A stretch of DNA of 64,000 nucleotides from Neopusillimonas maritima (GTDB taxonomy: Bacteria; Pseudomonadota; Gammaproteobacteria; Burkholderiales; Burkholderiaceae_B), in NCBI RefSeq assembly GCF_040930455.2, contig NZ_CP170494.1; one strand, 5' to 3'. A model generated the notes under the pieces. The model was not told where the DNA came from and ran no database searches. It worked only from the letters and a program-made list of their open reading frames with translations. The position numbers and the translations under genes were made by a program. Positions 58,484 through 64,000 of this stretch are shown in pieces; the first letter of the stretch is position 1; the number at the start of each line of letters is the position of its first letter.

Positions 58484-60850
58484 ATGTCTTATGTTGTATC
58501 TTTCGAGCAGCTTCGCATGTCGGATGTTGACTCGGTAGGAGGAAAAAACGCCTCACTGGGCGAGATGATCAGCCAGTTATCAGAAGCAGGGGTTCGCGTT
58601 CCGGGTGGGTTTGCCACCACGGCCGACGCTTTTCGTGGCTTTTTGAAACAAACCGGTCTCGACCAGCGTATTGTGCAGCGCCTTGAAACGCTTGATTCCG
58701 ACGATGTCCGGGAGTTGGCGTTGGCCGGGGCGGAAATTCGTCAGTGGATTGTTGAAACGCCTTTTCCGGCTGAACTGGAACAGGCTATTCGCGAGGCATT
58801 TGCCAAGCTCGATGCTGACGGTAAGGGTTCGTTCGCGGTACGCTCATCGGCAACAGCTGAAGATTTGCCCGACGCGTCATTCGCCGGTCAGCAGGAAACG
58901 TTTCTGAACGTCGTAGGCATCGACGACGTACTCGATAAAGTCCGTCACGTATTTGCTTCGTTGTACAACGATCGTGCCATTTCCTATCGTGTTCACAAAG
59001 GGTATGCGCATGCCGACGTGGCCTTGTCCGCCGGTATTCAGCGCATGGTGCGTTCCGACCTCGGCAGCGCAGGTGTTATGTTTACACTCGACACGGAGTC
59101 GGGCTTTGATGACGTGGTGTTCATCACTTCATCGTACGGTTTGGGCGAAACCGTGGTCCAGGGTGCGGTGAATCCCGACGAGTTTTACGTTTTTAAGCCT
59201 ACGCTGGCGATTGGAAATTACCCCATTATCAGTCGTCGCATCGGCTCCAAGCTTCTGAAAATGGAGTTTGACACTGAACGTGCCTCGGGTTCGTCTGTAC
59301 GCACAGTTGACGTCCCTGTGTCCGAACGCAATCGTTATTCGTTAACCGACGACGAAGTTATTGAGCTGGCGCGCTATGCCGTTATCATCGAGAGACACTA
59401 TCAGAGGCCCATGGATATCGAATGGGGCCGAGACGGCGTCGATGGAAAAATCTACATTTTGCAAGCCCGGCCGGAAACCGTTAAGTCGCAACAGTCGGGG
59501 CACGACGTTCAAGAGCGTTACCGTCTGAAAGCAACGGGTGACGTCCTAATTACCGGGCGTGCAATCGGCCAGAAAATTGGTTCCGGTAAAGTTCGTATCG
59601 TCGGCGATATTTCTGAAATGGATCAAGTTCGCGCCGGCGATATTCTGGTTACCGACATGACCGACCCGAACTGGGAGCCCGTAATGAAACTGGCTTCCGC
59701 CATCGTAACCAACCGTGGCGGCCGTACTTGCCACGCTGCCATTATTGCTCGCGAGCTTGGTATCCCTGCAGTGGTAGGTTGCGGTAACGCAACCGATGTT
59801 CTCACCAGTGGCAAAGAGGTAACGGTGTCGTGCGCGGAAGGCGACGAAGGTCGTATTTATGATGGCCTGATCGAAACAGAAATCGAGCAGGTTCAGTGGG
59901 GTGAAATGCCGGAAATCGGCGTGAAGATTATGATGAATGTGGGTAATCCACAATTGGCGTTCGATTTCTCCCAAATTCCGAATGCGGGTGTCGGCCTGGC
60001 ACGTCTTGAGTTCATCATCAATAACAACATCAACGTTCATCCGAAAGCGGTACTCGATTATCCCAATGTCGACAGCGATTTGAAGAAAGCGGTGGAGTCG
60101 GCGGCGCGTGGCTATGCCAGCCCGCGTGCCTTCTTTGTTGAAAAGCTCGCCGAAGGCGTGGCCACAATCGGTGCGGCGTTTTACCCCAAGCCCGTTATTG
60201 TTCGCTTGTCCGACTTTAAGTCCAATGAGTATCGCAAATTAGTGGGTGGGTCCCGTTACGAACCTGAAGAAGAAAACCCCATGTTGGGTTTCCGTGGTGC
60301 GTCCCGGTATCTGGCCGAGGATTTCGAAGAATGCTTCCGTATGGAGTGTGAGGCGCTGCGTAAGGTTCGTGACGAAATGGGCCTGACCAACGTTGAAATT
60401 ATGGTGCCGTTCGTGCGGACGGTGAAGCAGGCTGAAAAAGTTATTGCCTTGCTGGCCAGCCACGGCTTGGAGCGCGGCAAGAATGACTTACGTGTCGTCA
60501 TGATGTGCGAGGTGCCTTCCAACGCTATTTTGGCGGATCAGTTCCTTGAGCACTTTGATGGATTCTCCATTGGTTCGAATGACATGACACAGCTTACTTT
60601 GGGCCTTGATCGTGACTCGGGCATGGAGTTATTGGCAGCCGACTTCGACGAGAGAGACGATGCCGTTAAGTTCATGCTGGCACGTGCAATTCAAGCGTGT
60701 TTGAAAGCGAACAAGTATGTCGGGATCTGTGGCCAAGGGCCCAGCGATCATCCGGATCTGGCTGAATGGTTGCGAGATCAAGGCATTTTGTCGATGTCGT
60801 TGAATCCTGATACGGTGGTTGATACTTGGCAGCGTCTGGCGGCAAAATAA
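58484..60850 (+). CDS. ppsA: Phosphoenolpyruvate synthase
   Basis: Makes PEP, AMP and phosphate from pyruvate and ATP for gluconeogenesis. Domains: N-terminal ATP-grasp (about 1-340; SVGGKNASLGEMISQL, AVRSSATAEDLPDASFAGQQET). The phospho-histidine domain (about 360-460) has the catalytic His in TNRGGRTCHAAIIARELGIPAVVG; the Thr before it is the target of PpsR. The C-terminal PEP-binding barrel holds FSIGSNDMTQLTLGLDRDSG. 788 aa is typical. It and ppsR share a divergent region of 161 bases. Confidence 0.98.
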   Translation: MSYVVSFEQLRMSDVDSVGGKNASLGEMISQLSEAGVRVPGGFATTADAFRGFLKQTGLDQRIVQRLETLDSDDVRELALAGAEIRQWIVETPFPAELEQAIREAFAKLDADGKGSFAVRSSATAEDLPDASFAGQQETFLNVVGIDDVLDKVRHVFASLYNDRAISYRVHKGYAHADVALSAGIQRMVRSDLGSAGVMFTLDTESGFDDVVFITSSYGLGETVVQGAVNPDEFYVFKPTLAIGNYPIISRRIGSKLLKMEFDTERASGSSVRTVDVPVSERNRYSLTDDEVIELARYAVIIERHYQRPMDIEWGRDGVDGKIYILQARPETVKSQQSGHDVQERYRLKATGDVLITGRAIGQKIGSGKVRIVGDISEMDQVRAGDILVTDMTDPNWEPVMKLASAIVTNRGGRTCHAAIIARELGIPAVVGCGNATDVLTSGKEVTVSCAEGDEGRIYDGLIETEIEQVQWGEMPEIGVKIMMNVGNPQLAFDFSQIPNAGVGLARLEFIINNNINVHPKAVLDYPNVDSDLKKAVESAARGYASPRAFFVEKLAEGVATIGAAFYPKPVIVRLSDFKSNEYRKLVGGSRYEPEEENPMLGFRGASRYLAEDFEECFRMECEALRKVRDEMGLTNVEIMVPFVRTVKQAEKVIALLASHGLERGKNDLRVVMMCEVPSNAILADQFLEHFDGFSIGSNDMTQLTLGLDRDSGMELLAADFDERDDAVKFMLARAIQACLKANKYVGICGQGPSDHPDLAEWLRDQGILSMSLNPDTVVDTWQRLAAK

Positions 60851-60870
60851 GTCGTTGCAGTTAGTGCCTG

Positions 60871-60924
60871 ATGCCCGGCCCGCGCACGTGTTTTAAACCA
60901 GGTGAGCGGGTTCCGGGCATTTTT
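60871..60924. terminator. Terminator shared by ppsA and the convergent TetR gene
   Basis: Arms ATGCCCGG (60871-60878) and CCGGGCAT (60913-60920) are perfectly paired, and an inner CCCGC/GCGGG (60879-60883 and 60906-60910) continues the stem after a 2-nt bulge. Five T residues follow at 60920-60924. It lies 20 nt after the ppsA stop and overlaps the last codons of the TetR gene, so it is coding on the other strand. Confidence 0.8.
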
Positions 60925-61525
60925 CTGAATTGTTGCCATGTGCCCGTAGGAACAAATCAACCAAAAGGGTGGCTTTGGCATTCATTTGTTCACGATTCAA
61001 AGTTGGTCCGGCCCCTAACAGGTGGGCCATTAAGTCGCATTCGCACAAGGTGCGAAAATGCATGGCCATCACATTGGGGTCGTCTTTTCGCAAGTATCCG
61101 GCTTGTGCCTGTTGCCCCATGAACTGAGCTACCCGCTGCCATACGACCTCGGTTCCCAAATCAAAAAAACGGCGCCCTATGGTCGATTTTCCGCTTACGG
61201 AAATCGCAACCCGTAAAACTTGCTGGGTTTCCTCGGTTGCCAATACCTGCATGAGCGAATGAGCGAAGCGCGTCAGTTGCGCACGTACGTCGCCATTCGA
61301 TCCGATAAGTGCAATAATATTCTCACCGTGTTCGCGGGCAGACGCATGCATGGCTTCAAGCAATAGTTCCTCTTTCGAGGAAAAATAGTTATATAGCGTT
61401 GCTTTTGAGCCACCTACGCGAGCAGCAATCTGCGACATGGACGCCGCCTCAAACCCAACCTCGCGAAACACGGCAAGCGCAGTTTGAAGTATGGCGTTGC
61501 GTTTGGCTTCACTTTTTCTTCTCAT
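60893..61525 (-). CDS. TetR-family transcriptional regulator
   Basis: DNA-binding repressor-type protein with an N-terminal TetR HTH (about residues 8-55; RNAILQTALAVFREVGFEAASM, then IAARVGGSKATLYNYFSSKEELL) and a helical C-terminal ligand-binding domain. 210 aa. No efflux pump is adjacent, so it may control the divergent alkyltransferase gene at 61592 or genes outside the window. Its last codons contain one arm of the ppsA terminator. The C-terminal domain resembles the AcrR/YbiH-type group that uses a FATGERTIG-like pocket, but I cannot name the ligand. Confidence 0.88.
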   Translation of the reverse strand: MRRKSEAKRNAILQTALAVFREVGFEAASMSQIAARVGGSKATLYNYFSSKEELLLEAMHASAREHGENIIALIGSNGDVRAQLTRFAHSLMQVLATEETQQVLRVAISVSGKSTIGRRFFDLGTEVVWQRVAQFMGQQAQAGYLRKDDPNVMAMHFRTLCECDLMAHLLGAGPTLNREQMNAKATLLVDLFLRAHGNNSEKCPEPAHLV

Positions 61526-61591
61526 TATTCACCCCGCATGAAAATGGCCGATAAATGCGATTTTAACCATACTGTACGGTAATTTTCCGTT

Positions 61592-62278
61592 ATGCAAGCA
61601 GAAACCTTATTTCATCGAGAAATTGAAACGCCATTAGGGTTGGCTGTTTTAGCAGCCGACACAACCGGTTTGGCCGGCTTCTATTTTTCCGACCAACGTG
61701 ATTGCCCCATCGCGCTGGATCAGCGTCGCACGCAAAGAATCAGCAACCCGCAGGCCGGAGAGCATGAAGGCACAATGTTGCGGCGCTATAGGGTTTTGAC
61801 ACGTTCCGGTAACACCGACAAGGCACTTCGTCATCCTCTGTATACCAAGGTGAATTGGCAACGCGGAGTGGCTGCCGAAGACGCGAGCAGGGCGCAGCGC
61901 GCAAACGGATCCTTACCCGATTCGGTCTTATCGTACTTCGAACAAACAATGGAAGAACTTGACGCTTATTTTCGTGGCCGATTAACGCGTTTTTCCGTGC
62001 CGCTTTCCCTTAAGGGTACGCCTTTTCAGGTGAAAGTCTGGAAAGCCTTGGCAAAGTTGCCCGAAGATCAGCTTATTTCGTATAGTGAGCTGGGGCGTAC
62101 CGCCGGGGTGTCGCCTGGGGCGTATCGGGCGGTTGGTGTGGCTGTGGGTCGTAATCCCGTCTCTATTATTGTGCCGTGTCATCGAGTTGTGGCCGCAGAC
62201 GCACGGCTTACTGGTTATGGTGGTGGCCTGGAACGTAAAGTGGCGCTGCTTGAACACGAAGGTTTTCAGTTACGCTAG
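61592..62278 (+). CDS. ogt: Methylated-DNA--protein-cysteine methyltransferase with an inserted segment
   Basis: DNA-repair suicide enzyme that takes alkyl groups from O6-alkylguanine onto a Cys. The active-site motif IVPCHRVV places Cys196. The HTH and asparagine-hinge region (TPFQVKVWKALAKLP, SYSELGRTAGVSPGAYRAVGVAVGRNP) is intact. The N-terminal ribonuclease-like domain starts normally (TPLGLAVLAADTTGLAGFYFSDQ). Between it and VLSYFEQTMEELDAYFRG there is an Arg/Gln-rich segment (about residues 42-108) longer than usual, bringing the protein to 228 aa versus about 160-175. The segment is in frame and probably a tolerated insertion. Confidence 0.9.
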   Translation: MQAETLFHREIETPLGLAVLAADTTGLAGFYFSDQRDCPIALDQRRTQRISNPQAGEHEGTMLRRYRVLTRSGNTDKALRHPLYTKVNWQRGVAAEDASRAQRANGSLPDSVLSYFEQTMEELDAYFRGRLTRFSVPLSLKGTPFQVKVWKALAKLPEDQLISYSELGRTAGVSPGAYRAVGVAVGRNPVSIIVPCHRVVAADARLTGYGGGLERKVALLEHEGFQLR

Positions 62279-62322
62279 CAACGTCAGCCCGGCGTTCGGG
62301 TGTTTATGATTAAGGCATTCTT

Positions 62323-62742
62323 ATGTGGTTCTGGTTTGGTATAGCGGCTTTGGCCCTAATTGGCGAGGTTCTAAGCGGCACTTTTTATCTATTGTTGATT
62401 GCCGTTGGGTTTGCCGCTGCCGGTATCGCCGCCGCGATGGGCACAGGGCTTGCAGTGCAAATTGCGGTTGTTGCCGTCATTACCGGTTTGGGCTTAATCG
62501 TGTTGCGTAAAACCCGTTTTTTAAAGAAACGTGAAATAAATGCCGCCCGTAATCGCGATGTTGTTTTAGATATTGGCCAAACCATTATGGTTACGACGTG
62601 GTCGGAAGGCAATCGCGCCAAGATTCGCTACCGGGGTGCGACCTGGGATGCGCGTTTGGCCAAAGGGGCAACGCCTAAGCCGGGCCCGCACAAAATTGTA
62701 GAAATGGATGGCACGGTGCTGATCCTGGAACCTGAAGAGTAA
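62323..62742 (+). CDS. NfeD-family membrane protein (short form)
   Basis: Short NfeD-like protein of 139 aa. Two to three N-terminal hydrophobic segments (about residues 3-20, 23-40 and 42-60) are followed by a small OB-fold domain (about 75-139; IGQTIMVTTWSEGNRAKIRYRGATWDARL). The gene is 5 nt upstream of a stomatin-like gene, the conserved NfeD/SPFH pairing in bacteria. Such pairs are thought to form membrane microdomain complexes; exact function is unclear. Confidence 0.88.
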   Translation: MWFWFGIAALALIGEVLSGTFYLLLIAVGFAAAGIAAAMGTGLAVQIAVVAVITGLGLIVLRKTRFLKKREINAARNRDVVLDIGQTIMVTTWSEGNRAKIRYRGATWDARLAKGATPKPGPHKIVEMDGTVLILEPEE

Positions 62743-62747
62743 CTGTC

Positions 62748-63686
62748 ATGACATTCCTAGATTCTGATTTTTCGCTGTTCGTATCGATTATCGGTGCCGC
62801 ATTGGCTTTTGTTATTGTCGTGAAATCAATCGCGATTGTGCCGCAGCAAAATGCTTGGGTGATCGAGCGTTTGGGTAAATACGATCGTACATTATCGCCG
62901 GGCGCGGGCTTTCTTATTCCCTTTATTGAACGCATTGCCTACAAGCACTTGCTGAAAGAGGTCCCGCTTGATGTGCCCAGCCAGGTTTGTATTACCAAAG
63001 ACAATACCCAATTGCAGGTCGACGGGGTGATTTACTTTCAGGTCACTGATCCGATGCGGGCCTCTTATGGTTCATCAAATTATATTTTTGCCATTACCCA
63101 GCTTGCACAAACCACCTTGCGCTCAGTCATTGGCAAAATGGAGCTCGATCGCACCTTCGAAGAGCGGGAGTTAATTAACAGTACCGTGGTAGCCGCGCTG
63201 GATGACGCCGCTTTGAATTGGGGCGTTAAGGTGCTTCGGTATGAAATCAAAGACCTCACGCCGCCAAATGAAATTTTGCGTGCCATGCAGGCACAAATTA
63301 CCGCAGAGCGTGAAAAAAGGGCGTTGATTGCGGCCTCTGAGGGGCGCCGGCAAGAACAGATTAATATTGCAACGGGAGAGCGCGAGGCTTTCATCGCCCG
63401 TTCGGAGGGCGAAAAACAGGCACAGATCAACAAGGCGCAAGGTGAGGCACAGGCGGTACTGCTCGTTGCCGAAGCCACGGCAAAGGCCATTTCACATGTT
63501 GCACAATCCATCAACCAGCCTGGGGGTATCGAAGCAGTGAATTTGAGCGTGGCGGAGCGCTACGTTGATGCATTTGCGAATTTGGCCAAAGAAAGCAACA
63601 CTTTGATATTGCCATCCAACCTATCTGACATCGGAGGTTTAATCGCTTCCGCAATGAAAGTTGTTGATAAAGCCGGAAGCAGCTAA
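62748..63686 (+). CDS. SPFH/stomatin-family membrane protein (QmcA-like)
   Basis: Band-7/SPFH protein, N-terminally anchored by a hydrophobic segment (about residues 10-27). The SPFH domain (about 30-190; AWVIERLGKYDRTLSPGAGF, VDGVIYFQVTDPMRASYGSSNY) leads into an Ala/Glu/Gln/Arg-rich coiled coil (about 195-260; TAEREKRALIAASEGRRQEQ). It ends in a short C-terminal region with LPSNLSDIGGLI. 312 aa is typical of QmcA and stomatin-like proteins. Pairs with the NfeD gene upstream. Confidence 0.92.
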   Translation: MTFLDSDFSLFVSIIGAALAFVIVVKSIAIVPQQNAWVIERLGKYDRTLSPGAGFLIPFIERIAYKHLLKEVPLDVPSQVCITKDNTQLQVDGVIYFQVTDPMRASYGSSNYIFAITQLAQTTLRSVIGKMELDRTFEERELINSTVVAALDDAALNWGVKVLRYEIKDLTPPNEILRAMQAQITAEREKRALIAASEGRRQEQINIATGEREAFIARSEGEKQAQINKAQGEAQAVLLVAEATAKAISHVAQSINQPGGIEAVNLSVAERYVDAFANLAKESNTLILPSNLSDIGGLIASAMKVVDKAGSS

Positions 63687-63688
63687 GT

Positions 63689-64000
63689 TTAACTGCCTTC
63701 GCCACGCAAATAGGCTTGTGCCCGCTGCGCCATGAGCGCTTCGCGACGAATGAAGTCGGCAACGAAAGTGCTAACCGGGTTATGGTGCAAGCCGTAGGGT
63801 GAGTCCCATTGCACGATATTTCCTTTTTCCATCACACCGATACGATCGGCAATGGCAAACGCTTCCGCCTGATTATGCGTTACCAGTAGGGCAGTATGGC
63901 CGGTTGCCTGAAGAATGTCACGCACCTCGAAAGCCAGCCGCTCCCGAGTGTCGACATCCAGATTCGAGAAGGGTTCGTCTAGCAAAAGGAGTTCGGGTTC
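63689..64000 (-). CDS. ABC transporter ATP-binding protein, C-terminal part (truncated by window edge)
   Basis: C-terminal 103 residues of an importer ATPase; the frame remains open to the edge, so the start lies outside. Visible parts are Walker B LLLDEPFSNLD, the D-loop, and the switch His in TALLVTHNQAEAFAIADRIG, followed by EKGNIVQWDSPYGLHHNPVSTFVADFI. The last block is like iron(III)/putrescine/thiamine-type importers (FbpC/PotA class); the small C-terminal tail (RREALMAQRAQAYLRGEGS) replaces a full regulatory domain, or the protein is short. It is convergent with the stomatin gene by only 2 nt. Confidence 0.85.
   Translation of the reverse strand, partial: EPELLLLDEPFSNLDVDTRERLAFEVRDILQATGHTALLVTHNQAEAFAIADRIGVMEKGNIVQWDSPYGLHHNPVSTFVADFIRREALMAQRAQAYLRGEGS

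Noticed and set aside
1..64000. CRISPR arrays, rRNA and tRNA genes
   Set aside because: No regularly spaced repeats were found on reading, and no stretch showed rRNA conserved blocks or tRNA arms such as GGTTCGAATCC-like T loops in a foldable context.

Overview
The window looks like a chromosomal segment of a betaproteobacterium, most likely order Burkholderiales and close to the Alcaligenaceae (Bordetella/Pusillimonas/Advenella type). This rests on gene content and order: an aceE-aceF-lpdA operon whose E3 carries its own lipoyl domain, a Bordetella-type general porin, the rpsB-tsf-pyrH-frr-uppS-cdsA-dxr-rseP-bamA-skp-lpxD-fabZ-lpxA-lpxB-rnhB string, and a divergent ppsR/ppsA pair. Genus is not resolved. 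I see no rRNA, tRNA, CRISPR array, insertion sequence or prophage.

Layout. (1) 1-7344: a truncated E3-type flavoprotein (+), then a tight minus-strand operon of sensor kinase, FixJ-type regulator, folD, oligopeptidase A and a SCO-type copper chaperone. (2) 7617-18146: the pyruvate dehydrogenase operon, folC, a SPOR-domain protein, cvpA and purF, closed by a strong terminator at 18181-18207. (3) 18305-35093: a catabolic island between housekeeping genes. Its left part is an FAD aromatic-hydroxylase homologue with an IclR regulator. A minus-strand operon follows (two small unknown proteins, a Rieske oxygenase, a Rid-family protein and an IclR regulator). Diverging from it across a 358-base AT-rich region is a long plus-strand operon: NitT/TauT-type ABC importer, SDR, cupin, alpha/beta hydrolase, IclR regulator, a second SDR lacking its catalytic residues, a ThDP enzyme, an aspartate-dehydrogenase homologue, an aldehyde dehydrogenase and a VOC-fold dioxygenase. 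(4) 35225-40895: porin with downstream hairpins, then map-glnD-dsbB on the minus strand. (5) 41117-57465: translation (rpsB, tsf, frr), UMP kinase, isoprenoid, phospholipid and envelope biogenesis and lipid A synthesis, then rnhB, an rRNA methyltransferase and a Ca/Na antiporter. (6) 57489-64000: ppsR/ppsA, a TetR regulator, an alkyltransferase with an unusual insert, an NfeD/stomatin pair, and a truncated ABC ATPase.

The most interesting part is the island. It holds uptake (ABC importer), ring activation (Rieske oxygenase and possibly the flavin hydroxylase), probable ring cleavage (VOC protein with an H-H-E metal triad), C-C hydrolysis or thioester chemistry (alpha/beta hydrolase), aldehyde oxidation, ThDP-dependent C-C chemistry, and an NAD(P)-dependent aspartate-dehydrogenase homologue that hints at a nitrogen-containing substrate. 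The substrate cannot be read from the sequence. Several members are atypical: the second SDR lacks the Tyr-Lys pair, the Rid protein lacks the signature Arg, the cupin lacks its last His, and no reductase for the Rieske oxygenase is encoded. From memory, the plus-strand gene order resembles a Pseudomonas aeruginosa cluster around the aspartate dehydrogenase PA3505; this needs a synteny search.
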